From Gammaproteobacteria bacterium (lineage in GTDB: Bacteria > Pseudomonadota > Gammaproteobacteria > Ga0077536): a DNA stretch of 64,000 nt. A program made the position numbers and the translations under genes. The stretch is from assembly GCA_021773835.1 (NCBI GenBank), contig JAJFJQ010000059.1:1-64000 (forward strand). The letters run 5' to 3'. Positions 25,951-33,960 of the stretch are shown here, one piece after another; within the stretch, counting starts at the first letter, position 1, and each line of letters opens with the position of its first letter. The notes under the pieces are model-generated. The model did no database searches. It was not told the origin of the DNA and saw only the letters and a list, made by a program, of their open reading frames with translations.

Positions 25951-27213
25951 TTATTGACGATACAAAGCAGAAGCGGCTATGCGCTGATCGATATCCTGCA
26001 CCACTCGTTTATAAGCATCACCGCCTACACCTCCGTAGCGACGTTTAAATTCAGCATCGGTCATGTTTTCTTCTAAATCGCTCACATCTGGAATGAGCGC
26101 CGCATCGTCAATGCCACGCTCAATCCTGTCTTGTAAGCGAATTGCAGAAGGTTCCGATTCGACCGCAACTTGACCGAACTGTGTCCCGGCTTTGTCTGCC
26201 GCGAGATCTTTAAAGCTAAAACCACTACCACCGTCGGCGTCATCAACTTCTTTGTACAAGCCAATCGCGTCCGACATGGCTCCGCCTCCGGCAACCGCCA
26301 AGGCCGCAGACGTCGTAAAGTGTTTAACGAAATCGCGACGCGAGTGGATCTTGAGTCGCACCCGCCGCGGCTGAACCCAGTCCACAGCTTCCGGCGCAAA
26401 AGTACTTAGGCTGCTGCCGTTTACATAGGAAGCCAGGACCACAATCGCGGCACGATTTTCCGCCACCGGATCGGTACTGGGGGATCGCTTGCGCGCTTCC
26501 TGAAAGATCGCTCGCAGCAGAGTCGTAAAGGATAAATTAGCACCCTGGCGCTCAATTTCGGCCGCGAGAAACTCGTTGTAGACCCGCAGCAATACTCGGT
26601 CCGTGCGCGAAACGAGGCGATCCCTCACCGCATCGACAATCTCTTCTTGCCATTGATAGGTAATGTCGAGTCGCCGTGGACGGATCGTGACCGCGCGCAA
26701 TACTTGCTTTGCGTTTTGAATACCAGAAGCTCGATAGACATGTTCCGCACCGAAGGATACCAATCCCCTAACGATCGCCCGCGGTATTGAAACGGATCCT
26801 ATCTTCAGTTTTTCAAAATGCGCCAAGTCGCCATCGGCACTAAGTTGGGTTTCCAAATTGAGATAGTGGTTAGGGATAAGCGCGGATAAATCCAGGCTTG
26901 CCAACAGCGCAAGCCGATCCTGCTCCATATCAAGCGTCGCGCTACCGGATCCAAAGCGGTTTATCAAATGATTAGCGATCAAACTAAGTTCTTCCTCATT
27001 CATGCTCACGGTCTTGACTTCGCCGGAGCGCAGCTTCCGCGGATCGTGCTCATGCAGGAGCTGTTTCGCACGTTCGACATTGGAGGCGCTCAACAATGCC
27101 TCGCCTTGCACCAGCGGGGTGGATTCCAGACACAGGACAGCGACCACGATGATCCCAATTGGGATCAGCAGCAGCGATAGGACAAAAAGGCGAACAAACC
27201 AGCGCACCAGCAA
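25951..27213 (-). CDS. Membrane-anchored hypothetical protein
   Basis: A 420-residue protein with one N-terminal membrane segment (residues about 5-28, WFVRLFVLSLLLIPIGIIVV), so the bulk lies in the periplasm. The first 240 residues look like a conserved lipid/polymer-interaction fold (EELSLIANHLINRFG; DLSALIPNHYLNLETQL). A later segment, RRDFVKHFTTSAALAVAGGGA, resembles a second hydrophobic stretch or an internal twin-arginine-like signal. The C-terminal 80 residues are charged and end in ASALYRQ. I do not recognise a named family. It is the last gene in the minus-strand run, 100 bases downstream of the maleate isomerase gene, and may or may not belong to that operon. Confidence 0.6.
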   Translation of the reverse strand: MLVRWFVRLFVLSLLLIPIGIIVVAVLCLESTPLVQGEALLSASNVERAKQLLHEHDPRKLRSGEVKTVSMNEEELSLIANHLINRFGSGSATLDMEQDRLALLASLDLSALIPNHYLNLETQLSADGDLAHFEKLKIGSVSIPRAIVRGLVSFGAEHVYRASGIQNAKQVLRAVTIRPRRLDITYQWQEEIVDAVRDRLVSRTDRVLLRVYNEFLAAEIERQGANLSFTTLLRAIFQEARKRSPSTDPVAENRAAIVVLASYVNGSSLSTFAPEAVDWVQPRRVRLKIHSRRDFVKHFTTSAALAVAGGGAMSDAIGLYKEVDDADGGSGFSFKDLAADKAGTQFGQVAVESEPSAIRLQDRIERGIDDAALIPDVSDLEENMTDAEFKRRYGGVGGDAYKRVVQDIDQRIAASALYRQ

Positions 27214-27313
27214 ATTCCCTACACCGAGGTTTTTAGGATCTAATCACGATCCGAGCCAGGATGCGATCGAAATTGTAAGAGCAGACGCCGAATTCGAGCG
27301 CGGCAGTAGAGTT

Positions 27314-28075
27314 TTAGTGATAGCGGCCAGACAGGAGATCGCCTGCGTCTGGAATCGCGGTACTCAGCTGCAGCGCTCGCAGAATTTGAAACACAGTGGC
27401 CGCCGCAGTCGATAACACGGGGACGTCGATTGTCTCCTGCACCGGCGCAAGCGCAGCAAGTGACGGCATCTGCACACAAGCGGAAAGCACTACAGCGTCG
27501 GCATTGGCAATAGACAACCGCTTCACGGTCTCCACCAAAGCCATTGGATCCTGTGCCCCCACTACCAGGTTATTCGGGATTTCAAGTGAAATCGCATCCA
27601 ATACTTCTATCCCCTCGCTTTCGATATAACCGGTAACGAGTTCAGTCAAACTTTTCATGTATGGCGTGACGATCGCTACCTTTTTCGCACCTATCGCATT
27701 GAGGCCTTCGATTAGGGCGCCAGCGCTCGTAACGACCTTGGTATCCGGAGCATCGGTACGGCAGACTTCGCGTAGCGTCTGCTCGGTTTCACGATGGTAG
27801 CCGGGACCTTGACACATGATCGCGACCAAGCATGCCGAGGCAATCACATCCATTCTTGCGTCTGTAAGCTCCTGAGCGCAGCGTGCCATATGTCCGTTCA
27901 TCGCGGTCAGTTCGTCCTTGGAAACCGTTTTCATCGGCGCACGACTGGAATGGAAGGTGAAACTCATCCCATCATCGAGAAGCGCACGTTGAAGCATGGC
28001 TGGAACTTCGGTTTCCATGGTGGTGTTGGAACTCGGGACGATTTGACCAATACGATAAGTCTTCCGCTGATTCAT
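27314..28075 (-). CDS. Maleate cis-trans isomerase (NicE/MaiA-like)
   Basis: A 253-residue Asp/Glu racemase-superfamily enzyme. It has the isomerase signature QIVPSSNTTMETEVP at residues 11-25 and two catalytic cysteines, C82 in VIASACLVAIM and C200 in VVLSACVQMPSL, the positions used by characterised Pseudomonas maleate isomerases. It would convert maleate to fumarate, the last step of the nicotinate, picolinate and nicotine lower pathways. Its ATG overlaps the stop of the Rieske ferredoxin gene (ATGA), so translation is coupled. This is the most diagnostic gene for the cluster function. Confidence 0.88.
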   Translation of the reverse strand: MNQRKTYRIGQIVPSSNTTMETEVPAMLQRALLDDGMSFTFHSSRAPMKTVSKDELTAMNGHMARCAQELTDARMDVIASACLVAIMCQGPGYHRETEQTLREVCRTDAPDTKVVTSAGALIEGLNAIGAKKVAIVTPYMKSLTELVTGYIESEGIEVLDAISLEIPNNLVVGAQDPMALVETVKRLSIANADAVVLSACVQMPSLAALAPVQETIDVPVLSTAAATVFQILRALQLSTAIPDAGDLLSGRYH

Positions 28076-28386
28076 GAGTCTACCTCGATGTAGACGGTGC
28101 CATCTTCAACACGCACTGGATAACATGTGATCGGACTTACGCAAGGCGGCGCAGTGGCCTCGCCGGTGCGAATATCAAATGCCCCCATGTGAAACGGACA
28201 AATGATCTCACCGTCCTCGATGTCGCCCTCGGCTAAAGACGCGTCACCGTGGGTACAGGTATCGTCGGTTGCGAAAAACTGCCCGTCTAGGTTGTAGAGC
28301 GCAATCGGTGCGCGACCGTCCACAAAAACCTGGAGAACTTCATTGGGCGCGAGCTCGTCGGCGGCGCATGCGGCTATTTCCGGCAT
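28072..28386 (-). CDS. Rieske-type [2Fe-2S] ferredoxin
   Basis: A 104-residue Rieske ferredoxin. The cluster motif is CTHGDASL (residues about 43-50) and CPFHMGAFD (about 63-71), i.e. C-x-H and C-x2-H about 17 residues apart. Length and sequence match ferredoxin components of multi-component aromatic dioxygenases (BphF type) and NirD-like proteins. It lies seven bases after the amidase stop and overlaps the isomerase start by four bases. It is the likely electron donor for the Rieske oxygenase at 31976-33142. No ferredoxin reductase gene is in the window. Confidence 0.9.
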   Translation of the reverse strand: MPEIAACAADELAPNEVLQVFVDGRAPIALYNLDGQFFATDDTCTHGDASLAEGDIEDGEIICPFHMGAFDIRTGEATAPPCVSPITCYPVRVEDGTVYIEVDS

Positions 28387-28393
28387 TGTCGTA

Positions 28394-29680
28394 TTACTGC
28401 GCTTGAATCGGTTGAAGGTCGCGCATCAGGTGCCGTCCGAGCGCCAATATCGTCTTGTCGTCGTGGCGACGCCCGATCAACTGAATGCCAACGGGTAATC
28501 CGTTTGGCCCCGATCCGACAGGCAGATTCAGACATGGTACGCCTAGCAGCGTCCAAGTTACTTGGAAGATCGGATTCCCAGTTGCCATTCCTTTAGGCGC
28601 CTCACCGGGCGCACTGGGACAAATTATCGCGTCAAAGTCCTGAAATTTTTCGTTTACCGACTCTCGACACCGGTCCGCAAATGCATATGCCTCGTCATAC
28701 TCCTTGCTTGAGGTTGCCTGCCCTTCTTCTATTATCTCGACCAAAATGTCGCTCATTTGATCTTTTGCCGCACGATAGTCGGCGTCAAGCGACTTTGCTA
28801 CGCCAGCGTACAGTACCCGTCGATGCACGTCGGGGAGATCCGCATGGTCACTCGGCAGCTCGAACTCTTCAACGGTAGCTCCCCGGTCGGCAAATTTTGC
28901 CGCCACTTGAGTTAATACAGAGCGACTCTCCGCCTCTGCAAACTCCCACTGAAAGGTTTTGCAAAGACCTATCTTCGGGCGCTTGTCGACCGGCCACGAA
29001 GCCGATTGATCCTGCTCTGATACGATGCCGTAGAACGCCTGGATGTCTTCAATCGACCGCGCCATATAGCCCAAGGTGTCGAAATACAGCTGCAGCGGCA
29101 AGATGCCGGAGCCATCGGTTGTACCGTGCGTCGGCTTGAGTCCATAGACGCCACAAAAGGCTGCCGGTCGAATCAATGACCCCGCCGTCTGATTACCAAA
29201 CGCTATTGGCACCATGCGATCACATACCGAGGCCCCGGTGCCACTGGATGACCCCCCCGGTGTGTGCTCGAGATTCATCGGGTGGCGCGTCTCGGCAGGG
29301 TTGTAAATCGCAAACTCTGTGCTCACCACCTTCCCCAGCAACACGGCGCCGGCCTGGCGCATTAGAGCAACACAGGCGGCATCCGCGCTCGGCCGATGAC
29401 CTTTGTGGATCGGGCTGCCGTATTCGGTCGGGAAGTCCTTTGTGTCGATAACATCCTTCACCGCGAAGGGCACACCGTGCAACGGCGAACGCGGCGCTTC
29501 ACCGTCTGCTCTGGCTGCTTCGGCAAGCGAGAATTCCGGGTCAAGATGGCGAAAAGCGCCAACCGCTCCGTTGCGTTCCTCGATGCGCTTAAGACATGCT
29601 TCGGTAAGCGCCACCGAGCTCAATTCTTTGTTCGCAATCAAACGTGCGGCGGCGGTGGCGGTGAGAGTCGTCAGGTCCAT
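28394..29680 (-). CDS. Amidase (amidase-signature family)
   Basis: A 428-residue amidase with the Ser-cisSer-Lys triad: lysine in PFAVKDVIDT near residue 74, the glycine-serine loop HTPGGSSSGTGASV near 140-153, and the nucleophile region NQTAGSLIRPAAFCGVYGLKPT near 163-184. A GGAGA site precedes the ATG. It hydrolyses a C-N amide bond. In this cluster the fitting substrate is maleamate, giving maleate and ammonia for the isomerase. The known maleamate amidase NicF belongs to the isochorismatase family, so this would be a non-homologous replacement. Other small amides remain possible. Confidence 0.85.
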   Translation of the reverse strand: MDLTTLTATAAARLIANKELSSVALTEACLKRIEERNGAVGAFRHLDPEFSLAEAARADGEAPRSPLHGVPFAVKDVIDTKDFPTEYGSPIHKGHRPSADAACVALMRQAGAVLLGKVVSTEFAIYNPAETRHPMNLEHTPGGSSSGTGASVCDRMVPIAFGNQTAGSLIRPAAFCGVYGLKPTHGTTDGSGILPLQLYFDTLGYMARSIEDIQAFYGIVSEQDQSASWPVDKRPKIGLCKTFQWEFAEAESRSVLTQVAAKFADRGATVEEFELPSDHADLPDVHRRVLYAGVAKSLDADYRAAKDQMSDILVEIIEEGQATSSKEYDEAYAFADRCRESVNEKFQDFDAIICPSAPGEAPKGMATGNPIFQVTWTLLGVPCLNLPVGSGPNGLPVGIQLIGRRHDDKTILALGRHLMRDLQPIQAQ

Positions 29681-29835
29681 GTTGTCTCCATGAATGCTGG
29701 ATCAATGTTGGTCGACGGTACTGGCAATGTTTGCCCTACCATTTAAAGTGTCGCGCTATTGTACAAGTAAGGTATGGGTGATCACTTTTTTTCGTCGTCC
29801 AAGCAAACTGTACTGGTCACCGATTGCTAAGCCCG

Positions 29836-30840
29836 CTAGTTCGAAAGCAGTTCTTTGAGTTGGCGGTCGATAAAATCCGTGTCCTCAGGGTTACGGCCAG
29901 ACCCCGCCCAGTGTCCCCATTGCGAATTGATCGGGCGCAATTTCGCGTTTCTCATGTGGCTTACTTCAAGCTCGCTATCTTCCGGCGGGAAATAAGCGTC
30001 GGAAGTAGATGGCATAACATAAACACGCGCGCTGATTGCCCCCAACGCCTTCGCGAAATCCCCGTTGTAAAGTTCATTGGCACTGATATCGGCCGACCGC
30101 CAAGTCGCAATCTGAGCTAATACGTTGTTTGCATCCATGCCGGCGTACGTCGCCTCCCAATAACGCTCCATGAAGTCATCGACCGAGGTATACCCAAGAC
30201 GTTCGTAGTACGCGTGACGAAAGAAATGCGATGACGGCGGCCAGGCGCCCCATGCACGTGCCATCGTACGTAGGCCAACAACGGGTTGTTCTTCGTATTG
30301 ACCATTCATCCATGCTGGATCCGCCGTTAGGATCCCGCGCATCCCTTGGAGAAACACATCATTGTGGCGTGATATTTTTGCTGCTCCGCAGATCGCGCCG
30401 ACCCGTTCAACGAAATCCGGAAACAACGCGCCCCAATGGTAGGCCTGCACAGCGCCCATCGAGTGGCCGACCGCAAGTGCTAGCTTTTGTACACCAAACG
30501 CCTCAACCAGCAAACGCTTCTGGAGCCTGACGTTGTCGGCAATGGTGACCGTTGGGAACGCTACGCCGCCCGCATTACTCGGTGAGCTAGAAACACCGTT
30601 CCCGATGAGATTTACGGTGACGATAAAGTAATGCGCCGGATCCAATGCAAGCCCGCTACCAGTCAAGTATTGACTATGCTCATGGCTGCCACCGAAATGG
30701 GTTGGCATGATGATTGCGTTATCTTTGGCGCTGTTCAGCGTCCCACGCACGCAATAGGCGAGGCGTGCATCGGGCAGGGTTTCGCCCGACTCGAGGGTGA
30801 CATTCCCAGCAAAAAACGTTTCTTGGGTGAGTTCGGTCAT
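29836..30840 (-). CDS. Alpha/beta-hydrolase of the homoserine O-acetyltransferase (MetX)-like family
   Basis: A 334-residue hydrolase-fold protein. Motifs are NLIGNGVSSSPSN (MetX-like loop), nucleophile elbow AVGHSMGAVQAYHWG (Ser near 127), an acid in PSTSDAYFPPED and histidine in SQWGHWAGSGRNPED near 310. MetX enzymes usually have GGSMGGMQ at the elbow and lie in methionine loci. This one sits inside a catabolic operon, so hydrolysis is more likely than acetyl transfer. The step expected here is removal of formate from N-formylmaleamate, done by the alpha/beta-hydrolase NicD in known pathways. That assignment is inferred from context only. Confidence 0.75.
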   Translation of the reverse strand: MTELTQETFFAGNVTLESGETLPDARLAYCVRGTLNSAKDNAIIMPTHFGGSHEHSQYLTGSGLALDPAHYFIVTVNLIGNGVSSSPSNAGGVAFPTVTIADNVRLQKRLLVEAFGVQKLALAVGHSMGAVQAYHWGALFPDFVERVGAICGAAKISRHNDVFLQGMRGILTADPAWMNGQYEEQPVVGLRTMARAWGAWPPSSHFFRHAYYERLGYTSVDDFMERYWEATYAGMDANNVLAQIATWRSADISANELYNGDFAKALGAISARVYVMPSTSDAYFPPEDSELEVSHMRNAKLRPINSQWGHWAGSGRNPEDTDFIDRQLKELLSN

Positions 30841-30889
30841 CGGTGCGCTTTGGGCTACCGCCGCTCCGCGTGGTCAGTTATTTTACCTG

Positions 30890-31936
30890 CTAACCGTACA
30901 CCGGTTGTAGCTCGCGCACAGCCGCGGCTAGGTCCGGTGGGGCTACGATCACCCCGCCATCGATGATCTGCTCATCCTCGATCCAGAAAGATTGTTCTTT
31001 CATCACACAATCCGGATGATTTTCGCCGCCGCCGTCAACCCATTGCGGTAGACCGAGCCCGACAGCGTTGCACCCGATTGCGCGTTGATCCTCAATGAAG
31101 GATTTGCCGGTGAACCGGGCTGCTGGGTGATAACCACAAGTAAAGTGGACGATATTGCCATATTCACCATTGCCGGCGCGTTTCAATGAGCGATCGATCA
31201 CCTTTAGTTCGGTGCCACCGCCGGTGACCGACTGGATCTTGCCATCCACTTCAAACCGATATGGCTCCTGGAGCGGTGTGTAATATTCGTGAAAGGTTGA
31301 TTCACACACCACCGTGCCCTTCACTGAATCAAGCTCCGGAATCACCATCACCGTCCCAGGCACAAAATAACCACCGGGTTTCGTCGCGCGTTCTATCGCC
31401 AGGCCTTCTGGATCAGCCAGTTGAAACCGAACGTCAGTGCCAAGCGGTGTGGTGAAACGGCACTGCTTACCGGCCGATTCTTCAAGTAATGCATTGAACA
31501 GGTCCGAAACCACGAAAACCTGATCGAGATCCGCCTTACTGAAAATCCGAATTATCCCTTCGGCGCCGATGTCTGCAGCAAGGAAATACCGCGTACGCCC
31601 ATTTTTCATTGCCGTGTCATATACCGCCGCACCCGCCATATAGGGCATGCACAAGTCGATCCAGGCGTCGCAGTTCTGCGCTGCCGCTACGACCGGATCA
31701 GGCAGGTAGGGGTTCGCGAGCCCGCCTTGAAACGGTAACGGCGGCGATAAAGTCATCGTCGCAACTTTAGCGCCAAGTGCATAAGCGGCGTTGACGATCG
31801 CATCGACCGCGCGTTTTTCCGTGTTGGTGTCGCAGGTGACCAACACATGCTCTTGCTCCACGACGCACATCATGTCGCGTACTAACATTAGTGCGGCGCG
31901 CGCGAGGTCCGGGCCCATTTCAACAGTAGCACTCAT
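30890..31936 (-). CDS. 2,5-dihydroxypyridine 5,6-dioxygenase-like (NicX/M29) protein
   Basis: A 348-residue protein of the group that includes NicX and is related to M29 aminopeptidases. Candidate iron ligands are H264 in GNIVHFTCGYHP and the H307-x-D309 pair in GGGENHPDCVM; the H-x-D pair near the C-terminus is characteristic of NicX. The N-terminal domain has VLVTCDTNTEKRAVDAI and ALGAKVATMTLSP. NicX opens the ring of 2,5-dihydroxypyridine to N-formylmaleamate. A GGAGAAGAGGG site precedes the start. It lies 39 bases downstream of the Rieske oxygenase gene. An aminopeptidase-like role is an alternative, but neighbours favour ring cleavage. Confidence 0.75.
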   Translation of the reverse strand: MSATVEMGPDLARAALMLVRDMMCVVEQEHVLVTCDTNTEKRAVDAIVNAAYALGAKVATMTLSPPLPFQGGLANPYLPDPVVAAAQNCDAWIDLCMPYMAGAAVYDTAMKNGRTRYFLAADIGAEGIIRIFSKADLDQVFVVSDLFNALLEESAGKQCRFTTPLGTDVRFQLADPEGLAIERATKPGGYFVPGTVMVIPELDSVKGTVVCESTFHEYYTPLQEPYRFEVDGKIQSVTGGGTELKVIDRSLKRAGNGEYGNIVHFTCGYHPAARFTGKSFIEDQRAIGCNAVGLGLPQWVDGGGENHPDCVMKEQSFWIEDEQIIDGGVIVAPPDLAAAVRELQPVYG

Positions 31937-31975
31937 CGCCCTCTTCTCCTTTGTGCCGGTGCGGCGAAATTTTAG

Positions 31976-33142
31976 TTATTTGTGACCGATATCATCAACG
32001 GTGTGCTTGATAGTCCCCATGACACCTGCTTCAAACGGCGACACCGGGCCGGGCTCGTAGAAGCGGGATTTCATTCCTTTCTGTAGGGCATCGATCATCT
32101 CGGTGTCTTCCTCCATAAAGGCCTTATAGAAATCAACGTAGACCTGCGCCTCTTCTTTGAAGTTCGGCCGTGAGAAATGTTCTTCCGGGAACAATTGATA
32201 GGTGATGGATAAGCTCTTATCCGCACCCATTGGCCAATTGGTATTCACCGAGACGTAATCAAAACGAGGGAACCACGCATTGTTCGGTGGTAGATGACTG
32301 GAAAAACCGCCGCTATGTAACTCTTCTGGCAACCATGGGATCGGGCCGAACAACGATTTACCCTCGGGCGCCAAAGTGCCGCCAATGAAGCGGCCATGGT
32401 AGCCACCATCGAAGACCTCATAGCGATAACCATCGAGCGGCTGATAGGGTCCGAACGTGTCACCGTGCAATACCGCGATGTGGTAGATGTCGGTCAGGTT
32501 CTCGTTCAAGAACTTCCAGTTGCAGCCAATGTTCATGGTGAACTTATTTGCTAGGCGCAAACGCCCCATCTGGTAGGGCTCATAGATTCTAGGGAAATCC
32601 CACTTTTCCAAACTCTCCATCAACGGCCGCGCATCGGGGTCGAAATTGATGAAGACAAATCCTTCCCACAGCTCCGTTTGGATCACCGGTAGACGGCAAT
32701 TCTCTTTCTTGAAGGTTTTGGATTTCTCGAGGTATTGCGCATCGACCAGGTTACCGCTCGTGTCGTATACCCAACCGTGATAGGGGCAGGAGAAGTATTT
32801 TGTGTTCCCTGCTTCCCACGCAACTTGGACGCCGCGGTGACGACAGACATTCGCGAAGGCTTGTATATTCCCGTTCTTTTCCTTTACTACCACAATCGGT
32901 TCGTCGCCGATCCGTTGGGTGAAATAGTCTCCCGGTTTTTCACACTCTTCGGCCCGACCAACCAATAGCCATTCCTTCATGAAGATCTCTTCCATCTCCC
33001 GCTCAAGGACCTCGTCGGAGTAGTAAACTTCTCCGCGGCGGTGATTTTCGCTGACCTCGGGCGCCTCATTAACGACGCTATAGCCGAATTTCAACGGGTC
33101 ATAGCTGATTTTTGCGGTATCGTCTTTCGGGTTCGCTGCCAT
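31976..33142 (-). CDS. Rieske non-heme iron oxygenase, large subunit
   Basis: A 388-residue ring-hydroxylating oxygenase alpha subunit. The Rieske centre is CRHRGVQVAWE (about residue 83-85) and FSCPYHGWVYD (about 102-105). The mononuclear iron site begins at NWKFLNENLTDIYHIAVLHG near residue 205-224, giving the two histidines; the acidic ligand is probably in EDTEMIDALQKGM near the C-terminus. A GAGGAAA site precedes the ATG. It is the first gene of the cluster and so probably catalyses the ring hydroxylation that feeds the NicX-like enzyme. No small (beta) subunit is present, as in phthalate- or KshA-like families. Confidence 0.9.
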   Translation of the reverse strand: MAANPKDDTAKISYDPLKFGYSVVNEAPEVSENHRRGEVYYSDEVLEREMEEIFMKEWLLVGRAEECEKPGDYFTQRIGDEPIVVVKEKNGNIQAFANVCRHRGVQVAWEAGNTKYFSCPYHGWVYDTSGNLVDAQYLEKSKTFKKENCRLPVIQTELWEGFVFINFDPDARPLMESLEKWDFPRIYEPYQMGRLRLANKFTMNIGCNWKFLNENLTDIYHIAVLHGDTFGPYQPLDGYRYEVFDGGYHGRFIGGTLAPEGKSLFGPIPWLPEELHSGGFSSHLPPNNAWFPRFDYVSVNTNWPMGADKSLSITYQLFPEEHFSRPNFKEEAQVYVDFYKAFMEEDTEMIDALQKGMKSRFYEPGPVSPFEAGVMGTIKHTVDDIGHK

Positions 33143-33318
33143 AGTGGTTTCCTCGTATGTCGTCAGAAGCTAGAGCAAGATCGCGGCCGGTTGTCGTCGG
33201 TGGCCTGTCCGTTCGTACCTATTAGGCGATCTCGCAGGCAACTATGCAACCTGCGAATGGGGACAAATTTGATAACTCTTTTGGGGGTGTCATCACGGCT
33301 GACTCGCCCAAGATCCTA

Positions 33319-33954
33319 TTATAGTGTGATGAAACCACGCTGGATCGCGATAGTTACCGCATGCGTCCGATCGTTCGCATTGAGTTTAGCCATTGTGTTC
33401 TTGACGTGCATCTTCACGGTTTCCTCGCTGATTGACAGCAACTGTGCGACCGCTTTGTTGCGATGGCCGTCAGCGATCAAGGTCAGAACCTCAATTTCGC
33501 GGGTGCTGAGCGCCTTCTCGCCGAGATGCTCCGCGATTTGGGTCGCGACGAGGCCCGGGATGCCGCTTTTTCCCGCATGGACAGCATGAATGATCTTCAG
33601 TAATTCAGGAAACGCCATCCCCTTCAGCACATATCCACGAGCGCCGGCGGCGAGTGCTCGCTGGATCAGCGCGTCGCCGGTCTCGGTCGTCAATACAACT
33701 ATCTTGGCGTCTGCTGCCGTTTCCCGGATTGCGGCAATCGCTTCGATACCATTGATATCTGGCAGACGTAGGTCCATCAACGTTACGTCGGGATTAAACT
33801 CGCGGAACTTTTCAATCGCAAGCTCCCCGCTTGCTGCTTCCGCAACGAGTTCAACACTCGGATCGTTACCAAGGACCGCGGCCAACCCCTGGCGAAAGAT
33901 GGGATGGTCGTCGACACACATCACCCGAATCCGCTGGACATCATCGTCACTCAT
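33319..33954 (-). CDS. LuxR/NarL-family response regulator
   Basis: A 211-residue regulator. The receiver domain has the acidic pair CVDDHP near residue 14-16, the phospho-acceptor aspartate in VTLMDLRLPDINGIEA (about residue 60) and the conserved lysine in ARGYVLKGM. The C-terminal helix-turn-helix is LSTREIEVLTLIADGHRNK through ISEETVKMHVKNTMAKL. The gene starts six bases after the histidine kinase stop, so the two form one unit. The pair lies just upstream of the Rieske oxygenase operon in the same direction, which suggests it controls that operon. Confidence 0.9.
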   Translation of the reverse strand: MSDDDVQRIRVMCVDDHPIFRQGLAAVLGNDPSVELVAEAASGELAIEKFREFNPDVTLMDLRLPDINGIEAIAAIRETAADAKIVVLTTETGDALIQRALAAGARGYVLKGMAFPELLKIIHAVHAGKSGIPGLVATQIAEHLGEKALSTREIEVLTLIADGHRNKAVAQLLSISEETVKMHVKNTMAKLNANDRTHAVTIAIQRGFITL

Positions 33955-33960
33955 TGGGCT

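Noticed and set aside
29836-30840. Biosynthetic homoserine O-acetyltransferase (metX)
   Set aside because: The nucleophile elbow differs from MetX, there is no methionine-pathway gene nearby, and the gene lies within a catabolic operon.
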